A DNA stretch of 56,721 nt from Anaerolineales bacterium (GTDB lineage: Bacteria; Chloroflexota; Anaerolineae; Anaerolineales; Villigracilaceae), in NCBI GenBank assembly GCA_020851785.1, contig JADZCC010000059.1:1-56721 (forward strand), written 5' to 3'. Made by a program: the position numbers and the translations under genes. Under the pieces are notes generated by a model. The model made no database searches and was not told the DNA's origin. It saw nothing but the letters and a program-made list of their open reading frames with translations. Shown here in pieces: positions 40,715 through 48,551 of the stretch; the stretch's first letter is position 1, and each line of letters opens with the position of its first letter.

Positions 40715-41728
40715 TCAATCCGCCGCCGGATGGAGCGGGGATTTAGCCTTAACGCTGGAAAGCCCCTCCATTAACCTACCCTTTAAAATTACCCGATGGG
40801 CCGGACGGTCCGGGTTTTGAATGCGTTGAAACAAGAGTTCGGTGGCGGTGCGGCCAATTTCCTCGGTGGGCTGGGCAATCACCGTAATCGGCGGGTCCAC
40901 CAACTGCCCCCAGGTGGTTTCGTCGAAACCGGCCAGCCCCACTTCGTCTGGAACTTTGACCTTTTTATCGCGCAGAGCCTGAAAGACCCCGGCCGTTAAT
41001 AAGCTGTTGCTAGTCAAAATTGCATCCGGACGATTCTTGCGTTCTAGCAACCTCAGCGCCGCGTCATACCCGGATTGAATGCGCGGAGAAATAAAATGTA
41101 CGCCCGCGTCCTGCAGGGCGTGTTCGCCCAAAGCCTGCAAAAATCCCGCGTGGCGGTCGCGCCCGGTTGCGCTGGCGTCGCCAAACAACCCGGCAATCCG
41201 GCGGAAGCCATTTTGAATTAAATGCGTCGTCAATTCATGCGCCGCCAAAACGTTATCCAGCAAAACCAAGTCGGCTTTGTCCGTCTCCATCTGGCGGTCA
41301 ATAATCACCATGGGAATTTTGGAATTGGATTGATGAAACGAAGCCCCAAACTGCTGGGTGGGAGAAAAAATCACGCCCGCCACGTTTTCGTCATGCAATA
41401 CGTTTAAGTACAACTCTTCCTTTTCCGGGTTTTCATCCGTATTACACATCAAGACCGAATAGCCCTGCTCATAGGCCGCGTCTTCCACCGCGCGCCCAAT
41501 CGCCGTAAAAAACGGGTTGCGAATATCTGAAACCACCAGCCCAATCCGCGCGCTTTTTTGGGCGCGTAAACTTCTGGCGATCAAGTTCGGGCGATAGTTC
41601 AAACGGGCAATCGCCTCCAGCACGCGCTGGCGCGTCTCCACGCGAATCGAAACATGGTTGGCCAACACGCGCGAAACCGTCGCCGTGGAAACGCCCGCCG
41701 CCTGAGCCACATCTTTGATATTTGCCAT
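40715..41728 (-). CDS. LacI-family transcriptional regulator
   Basis: A 337-residue repressor or activator. The N-terminal helix-turn-helix (IKDVAQAAGVSTATVSRVLA) and hinge helix (RPNLIARSLRAQKSARIGLV) are followed by a periplasmic-binding-protein-like effector domain (about 60-325). The ORF can be read further upstream, but the start at MANIKDVA is standard and lies 6 nt after a TATAAT box. It is divergent from the ole-like cluster with only 29 bp between start codons, so it is the prime candidate for its regulator. No clear LacI-type palindrome was found in that gap. Effector unknown; sugars are usual. Confidence 0.9.
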   Translation of the reverse strand: MANIKDVAQAAGVSTATVSRVLANHVSIRVETRQRVLEAIARLNYRPNLIARSLRAQKSARIGLVVSDIRNPFFTAIGRAVEDAAYEQGYSVLMCNTDENPEKEELYLNVLHDENVAGVIFSPTQQFGASFHQSNSKIPMVIIDRQMETDKADLVLLDNVLAAHELTTHLIQNGFRRIAGLFGDASATGRDRHAGFLQALGEHALQDAGVHFISPRIQSGYDAALRLLERKNRPDAILTSNSLLTAGVFQALRDKKVKVPDEVGLAGFDETTWGQLVDPPITVIAQPTEEIGRTATELLFQRIQNPDRPAHRVILKGRLMEGLSSVKAKSPLHPAAD

Positions 41729-41763
41729 GTTCAAATTATACCGATACAATCCGCGCCATGCAA
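41722..41763. promoter_or_regulatory. Overlapping divergent promoters, lacI / ole-like cluster
   Basis: Plus strand: TTGCCA (41722-41727), 17-bp spacer, TACAAT (41745-41750), then 7 nt to the OleC ATG at 41758. Minus strand: TTGCAT (41763-41758), 17-bp spacer, TATAAT (41740-41735), then 6 nt to the LacI ATG. Each -35 box overlaps the start codon of the opposite gene, and both transcripts would be leaderless. RNA polymerase cannot occupy both at once. Confidence 0.65.
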
Positions 41764-43332
41764 ACCAGTCTCTTTGACCAATTTGAAAGCCGCGTCCGCG
41801 CCCACCCAAACAAACCCGCCATCCTCTATGCGACTCGAAACGACTGGCAGACTCTCACCTACCAAAGCCTGCTGGATGAAACCAAGCGCTTCGCCGCCGG
41901 ACTGCAAGCCTGCTCACTGACCCCGGGCCAATCCGTCGCTGTGATGACTCCGCCCAGCCTGGAGCTTTTCCCATTCCTCTTGGCCATGCTCAAAACCGGA
42001 CTCATCCCCGTCGTGGTAGACCCAGCCATCGGCTTGAAAAAACTTGGGGAATGTCTCAACCAGGCCCAGCCAGACGCCTTCCTCGGCAATGCGCTCACCC
42101 ACAACCTGCGCCGCCTGCTCGGTTGGGGCAAAGATTCCATTCAATACAACTTCACGTTAAAAGGCCTTCGCCGCGAAAAGGTACAAACCGAAACCGCGCC
42201 TTTCCACCAGCCAGCGGAGGATGTTGCCATCCTCTTCACCAGCGGCAGTACCGGCCCGCCCAAAGGCGTACTCTACTCACAAGAAAATTTTCTGGCGCAA
42301 TTAGATTTGCTCCAGCAAACGTTTAACATTACCGCAGACGAACTCGACCTGCCCGCTTTTCCAATTTACACGCTGATTGATTGTCTGCTTGGCGTAACTT
42401 CAGTAATCCCAGATTTGCGTTTTCCAGCGCCACGCAAAACCAATCCGCGCAAAGTGTTCTCAGCCATTGAGCGCTTCAAAGTGACCAACCTGTTCGCCTC
42501 GCCAGTAGTCTTGGAACTTTTAGCCAGCGCCGGAGATAAGCAAACGCCCGCCGCGCTGGCGAGCTTAAAGCGCGTCATTACCGCAGGCGCGCCCGCCACT
42601 CTTGCGCTTCAACAAAGCTTTCGCAAACTCCTCAGCCCGCAGACCAAACTCTTTGGCATTTACGGAATGACTGAAGCCCTGCCGCTGGCCAAAATTGAAA
42701 GCCGCGCCGTTTTTGAATTGCAGGCAAAAATGAATCAAGGCGCGGGCGTGTGTTTGGGCAGGCTCATCCCCGGCATGGAGGTGAGCGTCATCCCCATCAC
42801 CGAAGCGCCGATTTTAGAATGGCAGTCCACGCTTAAGGTGGAAACGAATGTGATCGGGGAGATCGCCGTTCAAGGTCCGGCTGTGACGCGCAAGTATCTT
42901 CATCACCCGCAGGCGCAGAGTTTATCCAAAACCCAAAACGGCGGCGCAATCGTTCATCGCACCGGCGACGTGGGCTATTTTGACGAAGCGGGCCAACTTT
43001 GGTATTGCGGCAGAAAATCCCAACGCGTGATTCTCGCAGATGCGGTTTTATTTACGGAGCAGATTGAAAATATTTTCAACGCGCATCCGGCGATTTTGCG
43101 AAGCGCATTGGTGAAAGCGAAAGCGCAACCGGTTTTATGGGTGGAGTTGAAGCGGGGCGTTCGGCCGTCTGCGCCATTAAAATTGGAATTCATGGAATTT
43201 GCCAAATTTCATCCGCAGGCCGCCAGGATTAAAACATTTTTGTTCGCCAAAAAATTTCCAACCGACGCGCGACATAACTCCAAAATCATTCGCGAAGAAT
43301 TGCAACGGTTGGCAGAAAAGAGGTTAAAGTGA
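41758..43332 (+). CDS. oleC: OleC-like AMP-dependent synthetase
   Basis: A 524-residue adenylate-forming enzyme close to OleC, the ATP-dependent enzyme that turns beta-hydroxy acids into beta-lactones in long-chain olefin synthesis. The P-loop-like motif is LFTSGSTGPPKG, the adenine motif is IYGMTEALP, and the C-terminal hinge and catalytic regions are RTGDVGYFD, YCGRKSQRV and FPTDARHNSKI, the last being typical of OleC. It lacks the sequence context of acyl-CoA ligases near the C-terminus. Leaderless-type start. The next gene overlaps its stop by 4 nt (GTGA). First gene of a six-gene cluster with OleD- and OleA-like partners. Confidence 0.82.
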   Translation: MQTSLFDQFESRVRAHPNKPAILYATRNDWQTLTYQSLLDETKRFAAGLQACSLTPGQSVAVMTPPSLELFPFLLAMLKTGLIPVVVDPAIGLKKLGECLNQAQPDAFLGNALTHNLRRLLGWGKDSIQYNFTLKGLRREKVQTETAPFHQPAEDVAILFTSGSTGPPKGVLYSQENFLAQLDLLQQTFNITADELDLPAFPIYTLIDCLLGVTSVIPDLRFPAPRKTNPRKVFSAIERFKVTNLFASPVVLELLASAGDKQTPAALASLKRVITAGAPATLALQQSFRKLLSPQTKLFGIYGMTEALPLAKIESRAVFELQAKMNQGAGVCLGRLIPGMEVSVIPITEAPILEWQSTLKVETNVIGEIAVQGPAVTRKYLHHPQAQSLSKTQNGGAIVHRTGDVGYFDEAGQLWYCGRKSQRVILADAVLFTEQIENIFNAHPAILRSALVKAKAQPVLWVELKRGVRPSAPLKLEFMEFAKFHPQAARIKTFLFAKKFPTDARHNSKIIREELQRLAEKRLK

Positions 43333-44318
43333 AAACGCTGATTACCGGCGCAACGGGTTTTCTCGGCGGGGCATTATTACGCCGCGCCAAACAATTAGGC
43401 TGGCAGGCGCTTGGGCTGGGGCGCAACCCGGCCAAATTAAATCAACTGGAAGACGAAGGGCTTTCCGCGCTTCAAATGGATTTGAAAGATCAAAAGGGTT
43501 TCAGCCGCGCATGTAAAGGACAGGAAGTTGTCTTTCATTGCGCCGCGTTCCCTGCGCCGTGGGGCAATTATGAAAAATTTTATCAAGCCAATGTGATTGG
43601 CACGCGCAACGTGATTACGGCTTGTCTGGAAAATAACGTTAAACGGCTGGTCTATGTTTCCACACCGAGCGTTTACTTCAACTACAGTTCGCGGCTAAAC
43701 GTCAAAGAAAGCGACCCTTTGCCAGAGCCGGTGACGAATTACGCGGCCACCAAACTGCTCGCCGAAGAAGAAGTGGACAAAGCCTTTGCCAACGGGTTGG
43801 CCGTCGTCACCATTCGTCCGCGCGCGCTGTTTGGGCCAGGCGATACGGTGATCTTCCCGCGCTTAATTCCGCGTTTGCGTTCTGGCCGTCTGCCGATTTT
43901 AGGCGATGGCGAAAACGTAGTGGATTTGACTTACATCGAAAACGTGGTGGATGCGCTTTTATTATGCGCCGAAGCGCCCACCCTCGCGTTGGGCAAAAAA
44001 TACAACATCTCCAACGGCGAACCGGTCAAAATTTGGAAATTGATTGAACGCCTGTGTGATGAGTTAAATTTGCCGCGCCCAAAACGAAAAATTTCATTGC
44101 AAATCGCTCAATCCGTTGCGACATTCCTTGAAGGGATTTACACGCTTATCCCCACCCACCCCGAGCCGCCGCTCACGCGCCTTGCGGTAGGCATGTTGGC
44201 CAACAGTTCCACGTTGGATATTTCCGCCGCGAAAAAAGACTTGGGCTATCAGCCTAAAGTTTCTGTGGCGGAAGGCGTTGAAAAATTCCTGGCGTGGTGG
44301 AAGTCCTATGAACATTAA
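43329..44318 (+). CDS. oleD: OleD-like NAD(P)-dependent reductase
   Basis: A 329-residue extended SDR of the 3-beta-hydroxysteroid dehydrogenase-like group, matching OleD, which reduces the 2-alkyl-3-keto acid made by OleA to a beta-hydroxy acid. The nucleotide motif is TGATGFLGGALL, the substrate serine lies in VSTPSVYF, and the catalytic pair in NYAATKLLAEEE (Y-x3-K). The GTG start overlaps the OleC stop; the stop overlaps the next gene by 11 bp, so translation is coupled. Confidence 0.82.
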   Translation: MKTLITGATGFLGGALLRRAKQLGWQALGLGRNPAKLNQLEDEGLSALQMDLKDQKGFSRACKGQEVVFHCAAFPAPWGNYEKFYQANVIGTRNVITACLENNVKRLVYVSTPSVYFNYSSRLNVKESDPLPEPVTNYAATKLLAEEEVDKAFANGLAVVTIRPRALFGPGDTVIFPRLIPRLRSGRLPILGDGENVVDLTYIENVVDALLLCAEAPTLALGKKYNISNGEPVKIWKLIERLCDELNLPRPKRKISLQIAQSVATFLEGIYTLIPTHPEPPLTRLAVGMLANSSTLDISAAKKDLGYQPKVSVAEGVEKFLAWWKSYEH

Positions 44319-45144
44319 CCTCCTGAACGCGGGCTATTGCACCGCGCCCGAACACATCGCCATCCACGGCGGGCGCTGGCAGAACATCCGTTTCCCCGCG
44401 CTGTTTGTTTTGTTGCGCCATCCCAAATTTGGCGCCATGCTTTTTGACACCGGCTATTCTTATCGCTTCTTCGATGAAACCAAAAAATTCCCCCAGCGCA
44501 TCTATCGTTACCTTACGCCGGTTCACTTGCGCGAAGAAGAACTGCTCGTCAATCAACTGGCGAACTTTGGATTAAAGCCTGCGGATATTTCGCACGTCTT
44601 CATCTCACACTTTCATGCGGATCATATCGGTTCGCTCTGCGATTTGGGCGAGTCGCGTTTCATTTACATGCCCCACGCTTTTTCACATCTACGCCATTTG
44701 CATCCCGCCGCAGGCCTGAAACACGCCTACCTGCGCGGATTAATTCCCGGCGACTTTGACGCGCGTTCGCAAGCCGTGAATTTGTCACAACCCAAATTAT
44801 TACCCGCAGAATACGCGCCCTTCAAAACTGGCTATGACCTACTCGGCGACGAATCCATCATTGGCGTGGAACTGCCCGGCCATGCGCGCGGTCAAATGGG
44901 AATTTTCGCCCGCGCAGAAACCGGCAGGCTCTTCTTCTTCGTGGCTGACGCCGCCTGGCTGAAAAAATCCATCGTTGCGAATCGTCCGCCGCACAAATTG
45001 GTCAACCTGCTTTTTACAGACCCATCCGCCTATCGCCAGACGTTGGGCGAACTCCACACATACGCTTTAACACATCCAGAAACGATCGTCGTCCCTTCAC
45101 ATTGTGAAGAAACGATTCAGGCGCTTAAAACTCCCCATGCCTAA
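44308..45144 (+). CDS. Metallo-beta-lactamase-fold hydrolase in the ole-like cluster
   Basis: A 278-residue MBL-fold protein. The zinc motif HFHADH (H-x-H-x-D-H) is complete, with later ligands likely in ELPGHARGQ, FVADAAW and VVPSHCE. The pattern resembles AiiA-type lactonases and related esterases. Within an ole-type cluster it may open or process a lactone or thioester product; this is inference from fold and place. It starts inside the oleD-like gene (11-bp overlap) and its stop overlaps the next start by 8 bp. Confidence 0.8.
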   Translation: MNINLLNAGYCTAPEHIAIHGGRWQNIRFPALFVLLRHPKFGAMLFDTGYSYRFFDETKKFPQRIYRYLTPVHLREEELLVNQLANFGLKPADISHVFISHFHADHIGSLCDLGESRFIYMPHAFSHLRHLHPAAGLKHAYLRGLIPGDFDARSQAVNLSQPKLLPAEYAPFKTGYDLLGDESIIGVELPGHARGQMGIFARAETGRLFFFVADAAWLKKSIVANRPPHKLVNLLFTDPSAYRQTLGELHTYALTHPETIVVPSHCEETIQALKTPHA

Positions 45145-46273
45145 AGTGGAATTCTTTACGCCCGAAACCCTTCATGCGTTAAGTTGGCCCGCCACACCAG
45201 ACGGAGAATACGCGCGTAATTATTTATCGGCGCTGATGCAAAACCCACAGCGCTATATTCAAAATGTTTTCAACACGCAAGTCATCGTCGCCAAAGTGGA
45301 CGAGATCCTCTTCCCCATCACCGTCACCGATTTTCACCCGGAAAATACCTACACCGTTTCGCCGTACAGCCATTATGTTTCTTACGGCGGCTTTGAAGAA
45401 GTGAAGCGTTTGAATCATCCGCTGGCCGAGAAAATGATTCAAGGGCTTTTGCGCCCGTTGGCGGGCTACTTGCGCTGGGCGGAGTTGGATAAAGTTATCT
45501 TCGTCAACAACTATCTGCTTTCGACGAATCTTTATCCATCCGTAAGCAGTGAACAACTTTCGGCGTTGAGCGCCGCGCTGATTGAGCGCTTCCCCGATCG
45601 CGCCATCGTCTTCCGTTCGGTAGATCAGGTCAAAAATCCACAGGTGTATCAAACGCTGGAAGCGCACGGCTACGATTTGGTCTTAAGCAGGCAGGTGTGG
45701 TACATGCAACCCACCGAGGCGTTGAAAACGCGACAAATCAAAGAAGACTTTCGCGAGCTTCGTAATCATTCTTATGAAGTTGTGGAAGGGCCGGAACTCT
45801 CAGACGATGACCTACAACGCGCCCTGTATTTATATAACCTGTTGTACCTTGAAAAATATTCATACTACAACCCCCAATTTACGCTGGAGTTTATGAAGCT
45901 GGCCCGCGACAAACAGATTTTGCACATCCGCGCTTTGAAACGCGACGGGCAGATTTATGCAGTCATGGGATTCTTCGTCCGCAACGGCGTAATGACTCAG
46001 CCGCTCTTCGGCTACGATACCGCCCTGCCGCAATCTGCAGGCTTGTATCGCCAGTTGACCCTGCTCACGCTGAAGGAAGGATTGCAACGAAATTTACTCG
46101 TTCATGCCAGCGGTGGTGTGGGAAAATTCAAAAAGGTTCGCGGCGGTCGTTCCGTCACCGAATACAACGCCGTCTTTTCACGGCACCTGTCCCTTAAAAA
46201 ACAAACGCCGTGGAAGTTGATTAAAGCCATTTCAAAATACGCCATCCCATATTTTCAAAAGATGGATTTCTAA
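45137..46273 (+). CDS. GNAT/FemAB-like acyltransferase candidate
   Basis: A 378-residue soluble protein. The C-terminal half (about 200-340) has the strand-helix pattern of an acyl-CoA N-acyltransferase (GNAT) domain: LHIRALKRDGQIYAVMGFFV, then GLYRQLTLLTLKEGLQ and VHASGGVGKFKKVRGG. The N-terminal half may be a degenerate second copy, as in FemAB and LPG synthase-type enzymes. Overlaps the metallo-hydrolase gene by 8 bp, so it is coupled to it. Acceptor and donor unknown; acylation of the cluster product is a reasonable guess. Confidence 0.6.
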   Translation: MPKVEFFTPETLHALSWPATPDGEYARNYLSALMQNPQRYIQNVFNTQVIVAKVDEILFPITVTDFHPENTYTVSPYSHYVSYGGFEEVKRLNHPLAEKMIQGLLRPLAGYLRWAELDKVIFVNNYLLSTNLYPSVSSEQLSALSAALIERFPDRAIVFRSVDQVKNPQVYQTLEAHGYDLVLSRQVWYMQPTEALKTRQIKEDFRELRNHSYEVVEGPELSDDDLQRALYLYNLLYLEKYSYYNPQFTLEFMKLARDKQILHIRALKRDGQIYAVMGFFVRNGVMTQPLFGYDTALPQSAGLYRQLTLLTLKEGLQRNLLVHASGGVGKFKKVRGGRSVTEYNAVFSRHLSLKKQTPWKLIKAISKYAIPYFQKMDF

Positions 46274-46305
46274 TACACAGACATAAAACAGGAGAGTCCT
46301 ACATC

Positions 46306-47301
46306 ATGCAGATTAACGTGCCTTTCAAAATCAGCGGGTTGGGGAGATATTTACCAAAACGGATTGTGCCAAGTTCCGAGTTGGAGGCGCTATGCAATTT
46401 ACCGGCAGGCTGGGTGGAGCGGCGCAATGGCGTGCGCGAACGCCGCTGGGTGACGGACGAAACTTCCTCCTACATGGCCGCGCAGGCCGCCCTCGAAGCG
46501 CTGGATGAAGCCAAACTCAAACCCACCGAACTGGATTTAATTATCAACGCCTCCGGCACCGCCGAACAGGCCATCCCCGATACCGGCGCGCTGATTCAAC
46601 GTCAACTTGGGCTGGGCAGTTCCGGCATCCCGGCCATGACCGTGCACATGACCTGTCTCAGCTTCGTAGCCGGGTTGGATGTGGCCGCAAATTTCCTGCA
46701 GACTGGCAGATACAAAAACATCCTGATTGCCAGCGCGGATGTCGCTTCGTGCGGGATTAATCCCAAAGAGCCCGAATCCGCCTCACTGGTTGGCGACGCC
46801 GCCGCCGCAATGGTGATTACCCGTCCGCAGGCAGGCGAAGGTTCTAAAATTCATAACGCGCATTTCAAAACCTATGGCGAAGGCGCCTACCTCACCGCCA
46901 TCATGGGCGGCGGCTCACGCCTGCATCCCCGTTTTGAAAATCACAAACCCGAAGATGATCTCTTCCACATGGACGGTCCCGCCGTGTTGCGCATGGCGCG
47001 CGAAATCGCCGGAGGTTTTTTGGAAGAGTTAGCGCCGGGCTTATCCACCAGTTTGACGGATGTGGACGTCGTCGTGCCGCATCAGGCCAGCAAAGTGGGC
47101 TTGCTCATGTTGAGCAAATTTGGCTGGGAATCGGAGAAAGTGATGAAAACCATCGAAACGCTTGGCAATTGCGTGGCCGCTTCCATCCCTTCCACTTTTT
47201 ATCAAGCCGTGCGTGAAGGACATATTCAACGCGGTCATAAAGTCCTGCTTGTCGGCACGGGCGCGGGCCTCTCCATTGGCGGACTGACGCTCACCTATTA
47301 G
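46306..47301 (+). CDS. oleA: OleA-like condensing enzyme (KAS III fold)
   Basis: A 331-residue thiolase-fold enzyme. The Cys-His-Asn triad is complete: Cys117 (VHMTCLSFVAG), His259 (VVPHQASKVG) and Asn288 (LGNCVAASIP). OleA condenses two fatty acyl-CoAs head to head into a 2-alkyl-3-keto acid; FabH (KAS III) shares the fold, but the OleC and OleD neighbours favour OleA. A glutamate contributed by the other subunit in OleA cannot be assigned here. AGGAG lies 9 nt upstream. It follows a 32-bp gap, the largest in the cluster. Confidence 0.8.
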   Translation: MQINVPFKISGLGRYLPKRIVPSSELEALCNLPAGWVERRNGVRERRWVTDETSSYMAAQAALEALDEAKLKPTELDLIINASGTAEQAIPDTGALIQRQLGLGSSGIPAMTVHMTCLSFVAGLDVAANFLQTGRYKNILIASADVASCGINPKEPESASLVGDAAAAMVITRPQAGEGSKIHNAHFKTYGEGAYLTAIMGGGSRLHPRFENHKPEDDLFHMDGPAVLRMAREIAGGFLEELAPGLSTSLTDVDVVVPHQASKVGLLMLSKFGWESEKVMKTIETLGNCVAASIPSTFYQAVREGHIQRGHKVLLVGTGAGLSIGGLTLTY

Positions 47302-47308
47302 CCAACGC

Positions 47309-48445
47309 ATGAACCTCCTGCTCACCGGCGGACGCGCCCCCGCAACCTTAAGCCTCGCGCGCGCATTTCAGCGTGGCGGGCATACCGTCTTCATGGCGGA
47401 ATCTTTGCGCGGGCATTTGAGTCAGGCTTCAAACGCGATCCAACTCAATTTTGTCGTCCCGCCGCCCCGTCAGGCAGAAGCGGCATTTCTGGTCGCGATA
47501 AAACAAATCGTCGCAGAGCATCAAATTGACTTAATCATCCCGACCTGCGAGGAAATCTTTCATCTGGCCAAAGCCCGCAACGAACTGCCAATTTTCTGCG
47601 AGCCGCTCGATTCATTAAATCAACTGCACAACAAATGGGAGTTTGTCTCCGCCGCGGTCGCGCAGGGCTTATACGCGCCCGAAACCATGTTGATTCAAAA
47701 CCGCGATGATATTTTGCACGCGTTCGCGCAATGGCGCAATTTGATTTTCAAACCGGTTTATTCGCGCTTCGCCTCGCGGACCTTGATCCTGCCGGCGTTA
47801 CAAACGGCCTTAGCCACGCTGACATTTGCCTCGCGCCAGCGCTGGGTGGCGCAGGAATTTATTGAAGGGCAGGCCTATAGTTCTTATAGCGTTTGTCACA
47901 GCGGAAAAGTCGCCGCGCACACCGCCTACCCGATTCGTTTTCAAGCCGGGCAGGGCGCGGCTATCGCCTTCGAGCATGTCTCGCATGATGCAATCTTTGC
48001 ATGGGTACGAAAGTTTGTCCGCGCCAAAAACCTCACCGGCCAAATCGCCTTCGACTTCATTGAAACGTCACAAGGGCAACTCTACGCGCTGGAATGTAAC
48101 CCACGCGCCACCAGCGGAGTTCATTTGCTCGCTTCGCATCCCCAATTCCCCGAAGCGTTTATTAATCCCAAGTTGGAATGCATCCACCCTGAAGAACATT
48201 CGTCCGGCCAGTTAAGTTCCGCCATGCTCCTTTATGGCTTGCCGCAAGCCTTCCGCAACAAAGAACTGCAACGCTGGCTACAAATTTTTCTACACAGTTC
48301 AGACGTAATCCTGGATTTCAAAGACCCGCTACCCTTCCTCTTACAACTCCGCAGTTTTTTCGCGCTCTGGAAGATTGCACGCCGCGAACAAATTTCCCTG
48401 CTGGAAGCCCCCACCTTTGACCTCGAATGGAATGGAGAGGGATGA
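47309..48445 (+). CDS. ATP-grasp enzyme in the ole-like cluster
   Basis: A 378-residue ATP-grasp protein: N-terminal pre-ATP domain (LLLTGGRAPATLSLARAF), the ATP-binding lysine region (LIFKPVYSRFASRT), ligand-binding loop (VAQEFIEGQAYSSYSVC) and the magnesium site (GQIAFDFIETSQGQLYALECNPRA, with Glu and Asn in ECNPR). Members form amide or ester bonds between a carboxylate and a nucleophile by way of an acyl phosphate. It is 7 bp after the OleA-like gene, without a Shine-Dalgarno sequence, so it relies on coupling. It may add an amino acid or amine to the lipid product. Confidence 0.75.
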   Translation: MNLLLTGGRAPATLSLARAFQRGGHTVFMAESLRGHLSQASNAIQLNFVVPPPRQAEAAFLVAIKQIVAEHQIDLIIPTCEEIFHLAKARNELPIFCEPLDSLNQLHNKWEFVSAAVAQGLYAPETMLIQNRDDILHAFAQWRNLIFKPVYSRFASRTLILPALQTALATLTFASRQRWVAQEFIEGQAYSSYSVCHSGKVAAHTAYPIRFQAGQGAAIAFEHVSHDAIFAWVRKFVRAKNLTGQIAFDFIETSQGQLYALECNPRATSGVHLLASHPQFPEAFINPKLECIHPEEHSSGQLSSAMLLYGLPQAFRNKELQRWLQIFLHSSDVILDFKDPLPFLLQLRSFFALWKIARREQISLLEAPTFDLEWNGEG

Positions 48446-48501
48446 AGTGTAACGAACGCGGCGCTTCTCCAGCGTTTCTGCGCGTTCCGACAATACACGG
48501 T

Positions 48502-48507
48502 TATAAT
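48502..48507 (+). promoter_or_regulatory. -10 box for the TPR protein gene
   Basis: TATAAT, 44 nt upstream of the ATG at 48552. No clear -35. Confidence 0.4.
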
Positions 48508-48551
48508 TACGCCATCTCTGATCGCAAAACCAACTGGAAAGTAAATCAACC

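Noticed and set aside
41729..41757. LacI-type operator palindrome in the divergent gap
   Set aside because: The gap has only the two -10 boxes; no sequence like TGNAANCGNTTNCA was found there.
43329..46273. Gene overlaps in the ole-like cluster as sequencing frameshifts
   Set aside because: Each product has complete N- and C-terminal landmarks, and the overlaps (4, 11 and 8 bp) are of the kind expected for translational coupling.
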